A stretch of 64,000 nt of DNA from Streptomyces asoensis (GCF_013085465.1 NZ_CP049838.1:3534001-3598000); one strand, 5' to 3'; positions 54,106 to 63,529 are shown, numbered from the stretch's first letter. Notes: generated by a model not told the origin, from the letters alone. Numbers and translations are program-made.

Positions 54106-55233
54106 TTACGGGTGCAGGATCACCAGGTCGTCCCGGTGGACGACCTCGCGCTCGTACTCCGCGCCCAGCTCCCGCGCCAGTTCCCTGGTCGACCGGCCGA
54201 TCAGCTGGGGAATCTCCTTGGCGTCGAAGTTGACGAGGCCGCGGGCCACCGCGCGCCCCCGGGTGTCGCGCAGTTCGACGGGGTCGCCCGCGCTGAACTC
54301 GCCCTCGACGGCGGCGATCCCGGCCGGCAGCAGCGAGGTGCGCCGCTCGACGACCGCGCGCACCGCCCCGTCGTCCAGGGTCAGCGAGCCCTGCGGGGTG
54401 GAGGCGTGCTGGAGCCACAGCAGCCGGTCGGCGGAGCGCTTGCCGGTGGCGTGGAAGTAGGTGCCGGTGTCCCCGCCGGTGAAGGCGTCGGCCGCGTGGA
54501 CGGCGCTGGTGAGGACGACGGGGATGCCGGCGGCGGCCGCGATCCGGGCGGCCTCGACCTTGGTGACCATGCCGCCGGTGCCGACGCCCGCCTTGCCGGT
54601 GCTGCCGATCTCGACGTGCGCGAGGTCCGCGGGGCCCCGCACCTCGGCGATCCGTGAGGTGCCCGGCCTGGTGGGGTCGCCGTCGTACACGCCGTCGACG
54701 TCGGACAGCAGGATCAACAGGTCGGCGTGGACGAGGTGGGCGACGAGGGCGGCGAGCCGGTCGTTGTCGCCGAAGCGGATCTCGTCGGTGGCCACCGTGT
54801 CGTTCTCGTTGACGATCGGGAAGGCGCCCATCGCGAGCAGCTCGTCGAGAGTGCGGGAGGCGTTGCGGTGGTGGGCGCGCCTGCTCATGTCGTCACTCGT
54901 CAGCAGCACCTGGCCGACACGGACGGCGTAACGGGCGAAGGAGGCTGTGTAGCGGGCGACGAGCAGGCCCTGGCCGACGCTCGCCGCGGCCTGCTGGCGG
55001 GCGAGGTCCCTGGGGCGACGGCGCAGGCCCAGCGGGGCGAGACCGGCGGCGATGGCACCCGAGGAGACGAGAACGATCTCTTTCTCGCCCCCGCTGCGGC
55101 TCTTGGCGAGGACGTCGACGAGCGCGTCGACCCGGTCGGCGTCGAGCCCGCCGGAGGCGGTGGTCAGCGACGAGGAGCCGACCTTGACGACGATCCTGCG
55201 GGCCTCGCCCACGGCCTGCCTTGCCCCTGCCAC
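54106..55233 (-). CDS. proB: glutamate 5-kinase with PUA domain
   Basis: A 375-residue kinase, first step of proline synthesis. The amino-acid kinase fold shows RRIVVKVGSSSLTT, EIVLVSSGAIAAGL, and IVNENDTVATDEIRFGDND, followed by LLILLSDVDGVYDGDP and TGGMVTKVEAARIA. A C-terminal PUA domain (SLLPAGIAAVEGEFSAGDPV to ELGAEYEREVVHRDDLV) occupies about the last 80 residues, as in E. coli. The start is GTG at 55231-55233. In most actinobacteria obg precedes proB; here a wall-polymer cluster stands at that place. Confidence 0.96.
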   Translation of the reverse strand: MAGARQAVGEARRIVVKVGSSSLTTASGGLDADRVDALVDVLAKSRSGGEKEIVLVSSGAIAAGLAPLGLRRRPRDLARQQAAASVGQGLLVARYTASFARYAVRVGQVLLTSDDMSRRAHHRNASRTLDELLAMGAFPIVNENDTVATDEIRFGDNDRLAALVAHLVHADLLILLSDVDGVYDGDPTRPGTSRIAEVRGPADLAHVEIGSTGKAGVGTGGMVTKVEAARIAAAAGIPVVLTSAVHAADAFTGGDTGTYFHATGKRSADRLLWLQHASTPQGSLTLDDGAVRAVVERRTSLLPAGIAAVEGEFSAGDPVELRDTRGRAVARGLVNFDAKEIPQLIGRSTRELARELGAEYEREVVHRDDLVILHP

Positions 55234-55450
55234 CTTGTTGTTCGCCCCTCAGATAGGTCAACCGCTGCCCACCTGGCAAATCTACGGGAACGGTAGCGGA
55301 GGGCGCGCAGGGTTTCACTGCGCGGACAGGGCCGCCGCCGTAGCCGTTTGCTCACTCTTTGCGTACGGCAAAAAGGTTGCACGCGTTCCCCATACGATTT
55401 GAAGAGAACACAAATTTATTTTGAAGTTTGTGTCACCTACAGTTCGCACT

Positions 55451-56851
55451 GTGAAGCGCATACTCCTGAGATCGGGGAAGAGCCCCTTCGACGTCGTCCC
55501 CGTCGAGGAAGCCCTCCATCGCGACGTGATAGCCACCAACTCCGGCAACCTGATCTTCAGCGATGCCGCACACAAGATCCTCACCACGCCGGACACCGAG
55601 GTCGTCTCGAACGGCATGCGGACCGATGTGAACGCGGCGGCCCGGATCAACGAGGAGTACGACGCCTTCGTCATACCCCTCGCCAACGCCTTCCGGCCGT
55701 CCTTCGAGCAGCCGCTCCAGCGGCTGACCAGGCTCATCGGGAAGCTGAAGATCCCGGTCGTGGTGATGGGCGTCGGCGCGCAGGCCGCCCTGGACCAGGA
55801 CCCGACACGGCTGAAGGCCATGGAACCGACCGTGCGGGCGTTCTGCTCGGCGGTGCTGGAGCACAGCGCCTCCATAGGCGTGCGCGGCGAGTTCACCGAG
55901 AAGTACCTCACCGACATGGGCTTCCGGGACGTCGAGGTCATCGGCTGCCCCTCGATGTTCCTGCACGGCGACCGGCTCCCGGTGGAGAAGCGGGCGGCGG
56001 GACTGACCGCGGACTCGCGGATCGCGGTCAACGGATCGCACACCGCGGTGCGCACCGGGGGCCTGCACCGGATCATCACCCGCACCCACGCGCACTACCC
56101 GAACCTGCGCTACATAGGCCAGAACCTCACCGACGCGCGGCAGCTGCACTGGCGGGACGTGAACTCGCCGGCCGGCCGGATGACGCAGATGCCGACGCAC
56201 CCCGACCACCCGATGTACCGGGAGGACAAGGTCCGGGTGTACGTCGACCCGGTCACCTGGATCGACGACCTCAAGGAGTACGACTTCTCCTTCGGCGGGC
56301 GTATCCACGGCAACATCGCGGCGCTGCTGGCGGGCACGCCCGCGACCGTGCTGGCCTTCGACTCGCGCACGCTGGAGCTGTGCCGCTACTTCGAGATACC
56401 GCACCGCCTGCTCAGTGAGGTGCCCGCGGACCTCGACCCGGCCGACCTGTACGAGGAGGCCGACTTCAGCGCGCTCACGGGCAACCACAAGGAGCGCTTC
56501 GACCGGTTCACCGCGTTCCTGGACAAGAACGGGCTGTCCAACACCTTCACCCACGGTGACGGTGGCGTGGCCTTCGACAAGAAGCTGCGCTCGCTGCCCT
56601 TCCCGGCGGGCGTGCGCCCCTGGAACGACACCGACCCCGCCGCGCTGACCAGCCGGTTCGGCTGGCTCCAGCAGCAGATCGCCGAACTGGACTCCCACAA
56701 CGCCCAGTTGAAGCGGGACCTGGCGAAGCACCGGCCCGGCGCGAAGGCCGCGGCCAAGGCCGCCGCGGTCATCCCCGCCCCGTCGATCTACCGTCGCGCG
56801 AAGCGCGTGGTGGGCGGCCCGCTGCGTCGCGCGCTGAAGCCGGGCAAGTAG
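55451..56851 (+). CDS. polysaccharide pyruvyltransferase family protein
   Basis: A 466-residue protein with the CsaB/PssM-type pyruvyltransferase fold: KIPVVVMGVGAQAALDQD, SIGVRGEFTEKYLTDMGF, VEVIGCPSMFLHGD and the C-terminal YDFSFGGRIHGNIAALLAG, where the GGRxHG histidine is the family hallmark. Such enzymes put ketal pyruvate on wall sugars. The last 60 residues are Lys/Ala-rich and basic. GTG at 55451 gives VKRILLRSGK; TACAGT lies seven bases before it and no ribosome site is seen, so translation may be leaderless. It diverges from proB and is the only plus-strand gene of the cluster. Confidence 0.9.
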   Translation: MKRILLRSGKSPFDVVPVEEALHRDVIATNSGNLIFSDAAHKILTTPDTEVVSNGMRTDVNAAARINEEYDAFVIPLANAFRPSFEQPLQRLTRLIGKLKIPVVVMGVGAQAALDQDPTRLKAMEPTVRAFCSAVLEHSASIGVRGEFTEKYLTDMGFRDVEVIGCPSMFLHGDRLPVEKRAAGLTADSRIAVNGSHTAVRTGGLHRIITRTHAHYPNLRYIGQNLTDARQLHWRDVNSPAGRMTQMPTHPDHPMYREDKVRVYVDPVTWIDDLKEYDFSFGGRIHGNIAALLAGTPATVLAFDSRTLELCRYFEIPHRLLSEVPADLDPADLYEEADFSALTGNHKERFDRFTAFLDKNGLSNTFTHGDGGVAFDKKLRSLPFPAGVRPWNDTDPAALTSRFGWLQQQIAELDSHNAQLKRDLAKHRPGAKAAAKAAAVIPAPSIYRRAKRVVGGPLRRALKPGK

Positions 56852-56918
56852 GCCCCGCCGAGCACCACCGGGCGACACCACGGCCGGGCGGCACCGCCGG
56901 GAGGCACCGCACGCGGGC

Positions 56919-58145
56919 TCACGCGGCCGCCGTGCCGCCCGGTCGCATCGGGCGCCGGAGTCGGCGGAGCCTGCGGCGGACCTTGCGGCTGAAGCCGCGG
57001 AAGAAGGTTTCGGTCGGGTCCTTGCGCCAGCCCGGGAAGTCCTTCGCCTCGCGGGGCTCGGCCAGGTAGATCCGGTCGGGCAGGCCGGCCGTGCGGGAGC
57101 CGTAGTGCGGATAGGCCAGGTAGAGCTGGGTGTTGCGCTTCTTCAGGACCGGAGCCGGTTCGCTCTTGGCCTTGATGAACTCGAGGACGTCCACGAGGAG
57201 TTCGGAGCGCTGCCGGGCCACCAGCTCCAGGCGCAGCCGCTCGTGGACCCGGAGCCGCTGGGCGACGCCCTCGTTCCAGTAGGCGTCCATCAGCGGCTTG
57301 GCCAGCTCCATCTTGGTGCGCCGGATCTCCTCGTCGTTCCTGAGGAAGACGGGCCCGAACTGCGGCAGCACGGTGACGAGGAAGGGGCGGACCATGAGCA
57401 CGTCCCGCTTGGCGCCGGGCGGGACGAGCCGCTCCAGCAGGCCCATCAGGGCGCGCGCGGAGTCGAAGCGCAGGGTGTAACTCCCGCTCTTCGTCACATG
57501 CTTGCCGTCGGTGCGGCCCACCAGGTAGTAGCAGGTGTAGTCGGCGACCACGGAGACGCCGTCGGCCCGCAGATAGGCCTCCATCGTGAACAGGGCGTCC
57601 TCGCCGGTCCACAGCGACTCGTCGAAGCGCATGCCGTGGCGCTCCAGGAACTCCCGGCGGAACAGCTTCTGCGCGCTGAGGGTGAACTTTATGTTGGAGG
57701 AGTAGACGTCCGTACGGTCGAGGGTCTCGCCCCACATCGACTTCGGCGGCTTGCGGTTGATGCCCTCGACCCGGCCGAGGACCACGTCCGTGCCGTTGCG
57801 GTCGGCTATGGCCACCATGCGTTCCAGGGCCTCGGCGCCGAGCCGGTCGTCGGCGTCGAGGAAGAAGACATAGCGCCCGGTGGCCTTGGAGAGGCCGACG
57901 TTGCGCGGGCCGCTGGGGCCGCCGGAGTTCTCCTGGCGGATCACGGTGACGGCCATGGGCACGCGGGCGGCGAACTCCTCCAGGTACTCCCCGGTGCCGT
58001 CCTGGGAACCGTCGTCCACGGCTATGACCTCCAGGCGCGCCGCGTCCAGGGTCTGTGCCTCGACCGATGCCAGGCACTCGACCAGGTACGGCATCGCTTC
58101 GTACGCCCCGATGACCACCGTGACGTCAGGCTGCGCAGTGGTCAC
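56919..58145 (-). CDS. family 2 glycosyltransferase (TarS/TarP-like)
   Basis: A 408-residue GT-A enzyme: VTVVIGAYEAMPYLVECLAS, VDDGSQDGTGEYLEE, ENSGGPSGPRNVGLSKATG, the DxD in VFFLDADDR, and LWTGEDALFTMEAYL. From memory, the blocks NSGGPxxPRNV, GINRKPPKSMWGET, KFTLSAQKLFRREFL and CYYLVGRTDGKHVTKSG closely parallel S. aureus TarS/TarP, which add GlcNAc to poly(ribitol phosphate). The C-terminal 130 residues are basic and may bind polymer. GTG at 58143-58145 follows AGAGGGA. This points to a ribitol-type acceptor, an inference. Confidence 0.88.
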   Translation of the reverse strand: MTTAQPDVTVVIGAYEAMPYLVECLASVEAQTLDAARLEVIAVDDGSQDGTGEYLEEFAARVPMAVTVIRQENSGGPSGPRNVGLSKATGRYVFFLDADDRLGAEALERMVAIADRNGTDVVLGRVEGINRKPPKSMWGETLDRTDVYSSNIKFTLSAQKLFRREFLERHGMRFDESLWTGEDALFTMEAYLRADGVSVVADYTCYYLVGRTDGKHVTKSGSYTLRFDSARALMGLLERLVPPGAKRDVLMVRPFLVTVLPQFGPVFLRNDEEIRRTKMELAKPLMDAYWNEGVAQRLRVHERLRLELVARQRSELLVDVLEFIKAKSEPAPVLKKRNTQLYLAYPHYGSRTAGLPDRIYLAEPREAKDFPGWRKDPTETFFRGFSRKVRRRLRRLRRPMRPGGTAAA

Positions 58146-58265
58146 TTTTCCCTCTCATCACGCACCGGTTCCCTCATATGAACACTTTGGATACCCGGTA
58201 GACGATGGATGAACGGGGTGGGTTGCCTAGGTTTCGGTACGTGTCCCACATCACAGAACGCGCAA

Positions 58266-58307
58266 GAGGCCGGGCCCCCGGAGAGAACTCTCCGGGGGCC
58301 CGGCCTC
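58266..58307 (-). terminator. very strong hairpin after the polymerase gene
   Basis: GAGGCCGGGCCCCCGGAGAG and CTCTCCGGGGGCCCGGCCTC are perfectly complementary over 20 bases with a minimal AA loop, 14 bases past the stop of the TagF-like gene. It should stop transcription before the glycosyltransferase gene, so that gene needs its own promoter in 58146-58265. Confidence 0.93.
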
Positions 58308-58321
58308 AGGAAATACGGGCG

Positions 58322-60421
58322 TCAGCCAGCCGTAACGCCCTTGGCATCCTTGGGCAGTTCCGTCGCGTCGTCCGGCGCGGCGCCGACCGCGTTGTCCGCC
58401 GCGGCGGCGTGCGACTCCTGGCCGACGTTGCGTGCCTCGGCCTTCAGCGCGAGGTCGGTGACCGCGGTGTCGAACTGTTCGAGCGAGGTGGGCTCGTCGG
58501 GTCCGAGCAGGTACTCCTTGAGTTCCTTGCGGTCCTTGGCCAGCGGATCGGCGGCCGGGGCGCGGACCGCGTCCAGCAGCTGGTCCAGCTCGGCGGCGCT
58601 GTTGCTGAGGATCACCGCCGCGCGCACGGCGGTGTTCTGCCGCCTGAACTCCTCGGCGCCCAGCTCGGCGGAGTCCGCGACTGCATACGGTTTGCCGCTC
58701 GCGATGAAGTCGGAGACCACGCTGGAGATGTCCGAGACCATCGCCTCGGAGGCGTTGAAGCAGTCGTACAGGCGGGGTCCGGCGCCGGTGATCACCCGGT
58801 GCTCGAAGGAGGGGAAGGAGCGCCAGTAGGTCTCGTTCCACTCGGCGCGCAGCCGGGCGGCCTCCTCGTGCTTGCGGACGTCGACGATGCCGTCACGGCT
58901 CGTCACGGCCTCGTCGGCGCGCTCGTCGAACGCGAGGGAGAGGCCGTCCAGCCGGGCCTTGAGGCGGGTCAGTTCCGCCTTGGCCTTGGCCTCGGCCGCC
59001 GGGTCCGCGGTGAAGCGGGGGTCGCCCACGCGCTGGGCGGCGGCCTTCTTGATCAGGGCGGTGATCCGCCGGTGCGCGGCGCCCGCCTTGGCGCTGCGGG
59101 TGCCGGTGAAGGGGTGCGGCTTGTACAGGACGCGGACCGGGGGATCGGCCGCGATCAGCTTCTTCACGATGTTCTCGCCGGCCAGCAGGAGCGAGGTGTT
59201 GCCCGGGTTGTCGTCCCAGCCCTCCCAGGTGGGCGCGTACAGCACCGTCGCGATACGACCCGCGGGTGTGCCCTCCGAGGTCCTGATCGGCGCCAGCTGC
59301 GGGCGGCCGACCTCCACGATGTCCTCGTCGCGGATGCCGACGTCGGCGATGGCGTAGCGGTCGCGGCCCGCGCGGCCGGCGGTCCACACCTCGTCGTAGA
59401 CCTTGCTGAACGGGTTGACGCTGGCGAGCTTGTCGCTGTCGCCGTGGCCGATGAAGACGTGCTTCATGGTCGGCACCCGCAGCAGGTGGATGTTCTTGCC
59501 GACGTTCGCGCAGTACAACGCGACCCGCACCATGGACAGGTCCATGTTCATCAGGTGCACCCCCCCGGGCACGCAGACGACAGGGACCGAGGTGGGCGCC
59601 ATCTTCTCCAGGACGGTGCGCTCACGCAGGATGACCAGGGGCCGGGACTCCATCTGCTCCATGGTCTCCAGCCACATGTTGACCTGGTAGGCGGAGTCGT
59701 CGGAGCCGGAGAAGTACAGCACCGTCTGCGGCCGGTACTCGCGCAGCCAGGCGCTGACCGTGCCGAGCACCTTGTCGGCCTTCGGCGGCAGCCGCTTAGC
59801 CCGCAGATGCGGCACCAGCACCAGCACGTACAGCGCGCCCAGGCCCAGGGTGACTCCGATGCCGGCGAAGCCCGCGGCCTCGGAGTCGGTGAGCGCGCAG
59901 ACGAGGAGACCCACCACGGCCGCGAGGTCGAGGTGGAGCATCTTCACGGTGGCGCGGCTCAGCAGGCGGCGCGGCGGGGCGTCCGGTATGCGCAGCCTGG
60001 AGGCCAGGTCGACGTTCCTGGTCACGACCGGCATCTGACGGCGCTTGCCGATCAGGGCGACCAGCGCGCCGTGCGGGGCCTGGAGACCGAAGAACACCGT
60101 GAAGCACGCGATCGCCGCGTAGAAGACCGGCTCCTGGGAGAGGTCGAGTCTCGCCAGCAGCAGGATCAGCAGCAGTTCGCGGACCAGGAACCGGGTGGAC
60201 AGACCTGCCCGCACCTTGCCCAGGAGGGCGATGAGGCGACTGCCTTTGCGGTGGAGGTAGAGGTCCGCCAGGTACGTCACGGCGGCCGCGGCGGCGAAGG
60301 CGGGGGCGCTCGGAACGAGCGCGGCCGCCATGAGGCCGGGGTAGCCCAGCATCATGAGGACCGCCGCGGCCAGTTCGGCCGCGCTGCCCACCCGGGCCAC
60401 GCGAATAGCGGTGGATATCAC
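58322..60421 (-). CDS. CDP-alditol:polyol-phosphate transferase (TagF/TarL-like) with N-terminal membrane domain
   Basis: A 699-residue protein. Residues 1-about 215 carry six or so membrane helices (AAVLMMLGYPGLMAAALVPSA, AFAAAAAVTYLADLYL). From about 240 on is the glycero/ribitol-phosphotransferase GT-B domain: KHVFIGHGDSDKLASVNPF contains the equivalent of the TagF catalytic His, and VLYAPTWEGWDDN, VRVLYKPHPF and ASEAMVSDISSVVSDFI are the usual nucleotide-binding blocks. It would polymerise glycerol- or ribitol-phosphate on a lipid carrier. Fusion to a membrane domain differs from Bacillus TagF. GTG at 60419-60421 is the start. The end has a strong terminator. Confidence 0.91.
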   Translation of the reverse strand: MISTAIRVARVGSAAELAAAVLMMLGYPGLMAAALVPSAPAFAAAAAVTYLADLYLHRKGSRLIALLGKVRAGLSTRFLVRELLLILLLARLDLSQEPVFYAAIACFTVFFGLQAPHGALVALIGKRRQMPVVTRNVDLASRLRIPDAPPRRLLSRATVKMLHLDLAAVVGLLVCALTDSEAAGFAGIGVTLGLGALYVLVLVPHLRAKRLPPKADKVLGTVSAWLREYRPQTVLYFSGSDDSAYQVNMWLETMEQMESRPLVILRERTVLEKMAPTSVPVVCVPGGVHLMNMDLSMVRVALYCANVGKNIHLLRVPTMKHVFIGHGDSDKLASVNPFSKVYDEVWTAGRAGRDRYAIADVGIRDEDIVEVGRPQLAPIRTSEGTPAGRIATVLYAPTWEGWDDNPGNTSLLLAGENIVKKLIAADPPVRVLYKPHPFTGTRSAKAGAAHRRITALIKKAAAQRVGDPRFTADPAAEAKAKAELTRLKARLDGLSLAFDERADEAVTSRDGIVDVRKHEEAARLRAEWNETYWRSFPSFEHRVITGAGPRLYDCFNASEAMVSDISSVVSDFIASGKPYAVADSAELGAEEFRRQNTAVRAAVILSNSAAELDQLLDAVRAPAADPLAKDRKELKEYLLGPDEPTSLEQFDTAVTDLALKAEARNVGQESHAAAADNAVGAAPDDATELPKDAKGVTAG

Positions 60422-60578
60422 GGAGAAACCTGCTCTGGGAGGGGGCCGGTCATAGGTACTAAAAGTCCGGAAAATCCTTTGTGAAGGTTTCGGGAGTTTT
60501 ACGGATTCAGGCCTCTGTGAATTCTCCGTGAACAGGGAGCCACAAAGGCCTGAAAATTCGATGGCTATTTACGCTGGA

Positions 60579-62078
60579 TTATGCCATGCCATCCTGTCGG
60601 TCGAGCACTCCGGCCAGGACCTGCTCGAAGCCCGAGGCCCGGCCGACGGCCGCCGTCGGGTCCTGCTGGCGGACGTCGATCACATGCCCGGTGAGCTCGG
60701 AGAGCAGCACGTCGAGCGAGGTGCGGGCGACGGCCTCGGAGGAGAGCAGACTGCCCGCGGGCTCCTGCCCGAAGGCCTTGGTACGCATGGGCGTAGCCGT
60801 GCGCTCCGGGTTGACGCAATTCACCCGGATGCCGTCACCGGCCCACTCGTCGGAGAGCGCCTGAGTGAGATTCACCATGGCCGCCTTGGTCGAGGAGTAC
60901 AGGCTGTACTCGGCACGCCCCCGGGTGTAACTGCTGGAGGTGTACAGCAGCAGCTGCCCCTTCGTTTCCGCCAGGTACTTGTACGCCGAACGTGCGATCT
61001 GCACCGGTGCCAGGTAGTTGACTTTCAGCGCTTCCTCGATGGTCGCGTTGTCGGTCTCGGCCAGCTTGCCGATGCGCAGCACACCCGCCGTGTTGACGAC
61101 GTAGTCGATGCGCCCGGTCTCGCTGTACGCCTTGGACAGGGCGTCGTCGACCTCCTCCGGGTTCTCCACGTGCGTGCCGGTGGTGGAGCGGCCCAGGGCA
61201 TAGACCGTGGCGCCGTAGGACTCGGCGAGCTCGGCGATGTCCTTGCCGATGCCGTAGGAGCCGCCGAAGACGACCATGGTCCTGCCGGTGAGGAGCTCGC
61301 GGTAGACCTCCTCGCCGTTCTGCTCCGGGGTGGCGGAGGAGGCCAGCTGGAAGAGCTTGTCGGCGATGAAGACGTCGACGGGCTGGGTCACCTTCATGTT
61401 GTACTCGTCACCCGCCACGACGTGGATCGGCACGTCCGGCAGATAGCGCAGCACGACGGTGCAGTCGTCGGTGGCCTGGAAATTGGGGTCGCCCGCCGCC
61501 ACCTCGTAGGCCCGGCGGATGGTGGACAGCTTGAACGCCTGCGGGGTCTGACCGCGGCGCAGCCGGGAGCGGTCCGGGATCTCGGTGATGAACTCGCCGT
61601 CCTCGCCGTGCGTGCGCGTGACGATGATGGTGTCCGCGGACGGGATGGCGACGTCGACCGCCTGGTAGCGCTCCAGCGCCGTGACGCAGTCGTCGATGAC
61701 CCGCTGCGAGAGCAGGGGGCGCACGGCGTCGTGGAACAGGACGTTGAGGTCCTCGCCGTCGGCCAGCCCCTCGCCCAGGGCCGCGATGGCGCGCTCGGTG
61801 GTCTCGTTCCGCGTGGAGCCGCCCTCGATGATCTTCCGGACCTTCTTGAAACCGGCCTTGGACACGATCTTCTCGATGTCCGGCACATAGCCCGGTGCCA
61901 TCAGCACGATGATCTCGTCGACCGAGTCGGCCTTCTCGAAGGTGGTCAGGGTGTGCTCGATGACTGCCTTGCCGGCGATCTTCAGCAGCTGCTTGGGGAT
62001 CGACAGACCCACCCGCTGACCGGTGCCACCGGCCAGGATCACTGCGGTGGTACGGGGCTTGGCTATGTGCTGGGACAC
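60579..62078 (-). CDS. bifunctional cytidylyltransferase/SDR oxidoreductase (CDP-ribitol synthase type)
   Basis: A 499-residue fusion. Residues about 10-240 are an IspD/TarI-type CTP transferase: TTAVILAGGTGQRVGLSIPK, KQLLKIAGKAVIEHTL, FHDAVRPLLS and PSADTIIVTRT. Residues about 260-495 are a short-chain dehydrogenase with NAD(P)-binding VVFGGSYGIGKDIAELAE, VNTAGVLRIGKL, and the active site SSSYTRGRAEYSLYSSTKAA (Tyr-x-x-x-Lys). The same fusion in Haemophilus (Bcs1/Acs1) reduces ribulose 5-phosphate and makes CDP-ribitol. So it probably supplies CDP-ribitol to the downstream polymerase. GTG at 62076-62078 is the start, by the SQHIAKPRTTAVI opening. 156 bases separate it from the polymerase gene. 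Confidence 0.92.
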   Translation of the reverse strand: MSQHIAKPRTTAVILAGGTGQRVGLSIPKQLLKIAGKAVIEHTLTTFEKADSVDEIIVLMAPGYVPDIEKIVSKAGFKKVRKIIEGGSTRNETTERAIAALGEGLADGEDLNVLFHDAVRPLLSQRVIDDCVTALERYQAVDVAIPSADTIIVTRTHGEDGEFITEIPDRSRLRRGQTPQAFKLSTIRRAYEVAAGDPNFQATDDCTVVLRYLPDVPIHVVAGDEYNMKVTQPVDVFIADKLFQLASSATPEQNGEEVYRELLTGRTMVVFGGSYGIGKDIAELAESYGATVYALGRSTTGTHVENPEEVDDALSKAYSETGRIDYVVNTAGVLRIGKLAETDNATIEEALKVNYLAPVQIARSAYKYLAETKGQLLLYTSSSYTRGRAEYSLYSSTKAAMVNLTQALSDEWAGDGIRVNCVNPERTATPMRTKAFGQEPAGSLLSSEAVARTSLDVLLSELTGHVIDVRQQDPTAAVGRASGFEQVLAGVLDRQDGMA

Positions 62079-62326
62079 AGAGGACCTACCTTGGGGCGAC
62101 AGGGAACGGGGAAATGGTCCCACTTGCGGTTACCGCGATGCAAGGTGAGCGCCGTTCGCTGCAAATGTGCACGCAACCTGGCATTCACCTTGCGTCGCCG
62201 ACGATTGCCTAGACACCGACGCGGCTTCCCTGGATGGTCCCGGGAAATCCTGTGAGTTACTCCACAAGAAGTATGTCATTGCCGAGAGTGACGGAGTGAC
62301 ACGGACAAGAGCGGCGCCGAACGGCG

Positions 62327-63529
62327 TCAGTGCCGCCGCAGCCGCTTGAGACAACGGTGCCCGAGAACCCGCACGAGCTCCTTCGACGAGGTCTGGTGCA
62401 CCGCGCGCGCCGAGGTCCCGCCGGGCGCCGCGGCCAGCGCGGCGAGTGCCCCGTACAGGGCCTGAGCGGCCACCTCGGGAGCGATCCGGGCCTCCGCCGG
62501 CCGTTGCACCTGCACGGCGGGCTTCGGCACAGCGGACAGCAGGGCCGGGTCACCGATCACCCGTACTCCCGTCCGTTCGATCCGGTCGGCCATCTCGGCG
62601 CCGATCCCGGTGGCCGCCCGGACGGCCCAGTCGGGTGTGGAGATCCTCACGTCCTGTGAGGTGGGACTGCACGTGTTCTTCATATGCATGACCGCGCCGT
62701 TACGAACCAGTAGGGAATAGAGCTCGTCGGGGAGACCATTACCGCGAAATTCCTTGTTGAGGTTGCGCAGCATTTCGGTCTCGGCGAGGGTGAGAGAGCG
62801 ATTCGCCGTGTCCGGAACGGGCTGAAGGAGATTCGCGGGCAGTCCGAGCAGCCCCTCGAAGGTGCGCATCAGCCCGCCCCGGTCCCGGTCGTCCACCACG
62901 ACGACGGTGACCCGCTCGGCCCCGACCGCCCGCACCCACCGCTCGACCAGCCGGTCGTGCCGGTGCCGACGCCAGAAACTGGGGTTGGGCTTCTCGTAGG
63001 GGGCCTTGCGGAGCATGTGCTCCAGCCACTCCTCGTAGCCCATGCGCAGGCCGTTCTGCACGTACTGCTGCCACTGCGAGGGCATGATCCTCACCAGTGG
63101 GCGCAGGGTGACCAGCACCTGCACCGACTCTCCGCCGAGCTGCTCGACGATCCGCCCGGCGGTCGCGTCGTCCGGGGCGTCGGCGAAGAACTCGCTGCTG
63201 ATCACGGAGGTGCGGCGGCCGGTGGCGTGCACCTGGTCCACGAGCCGCGTCCAGTGCCGCTCGGTGGGCGTGGCGTCGCCGATCATCCCGGTCCGGGAGC
63301 AGGCCGCCAGCACGGCCTGCATGGGGTGTCTGCTCTGCGCCGGGTACGCGACGCCGTACGCCGGCAGCTTCTCCTTCGCCGCGAAGAGGGCGCCCTGGAT
63401 CGAGGTGGTCCCGGTCTTGTGCGGCCCTATGTGCAGCAGGCGGGTGCCGGCGGGCAGCGGGGTGGGTTTCACGAGGGCCGGGGCGCCGTCACTCGTACAG
63501 TCCGTGGGGTTCGTACAGTCCGTCTCCAT
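62327..63529 (-). CDS. sulfotransferase-fold protein of the wall-polymer cluster
   Basis: A 400-residue protein. RLLHIGPHKTGTTSIQGALF at about residues 30-49 is the PAPS-binding 5'-phosphosulfate loop (P-loop HxGTTS) of sulfotransferases. Further on, SVISSEFFADAPD and VQVLVTLRPLVRIMPSQWQQ match the 3'-phosphate loop (LRxPxxR-like). The C-terminal half has a WxR-rich helix. ATG at 63529 was chosen; a GTG at 63619 would add 30 residues with no structure. The gene reads toward the IspD-SDR gene after a 248-base spacer with inverted repeats GCAAGGTGA (62140) and TCACCTTGC (62185). Transfer of sulfate to the wall polymer is inferred. Confidence 0.84.
   Translation of the reverse strand: METDCTNPTDCTSDGAPALVKPTPLPAGTRLLHIGPHKTGTTSIQGALFAAKEKLPAYGVAYPAQSRHPMQAVLAACSRTGMIGDATPTERHWTRLVDQVHATGRRTSVISSEFFADAPDDATAGRIVEQLGGESVQVLVTLRPLVRIMPSQWQQYVQNGLRMGYEEWLEHMLRKAPYEKPNPSFWRRHRHDRLVERWVRAVGAERVTVVVVDDRDRGGLMRTFEGLLGLPANLLQPVPDTANRSLTLAETEMLRNLNKEFRGNGLPDELYSLLVRNGAVMHMKNTCSPTSQDVRISTPDWAVRAATGIGAEMADRIERTGVRVIGDPALLSAVPKPAVQVQRPAEARIAPEVAAQALYGALAALAAAPGGTSARAVHQTSSKELVRVLGHRCLKRLRRH

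Noticed and set aside
58205..60484. A 759-codon plus-strand frame
   Set aside because: Antisense shadow of the TagF-like gene; no family motif and atypical codon use.
62140..62193. Operator formed by GCAAGGTGA and TCACCTTGC
   Set aside because: The halves are 36 bases apart, and a nine-base match can occur by chance; noted in the neighbouring entry but not called a feature.
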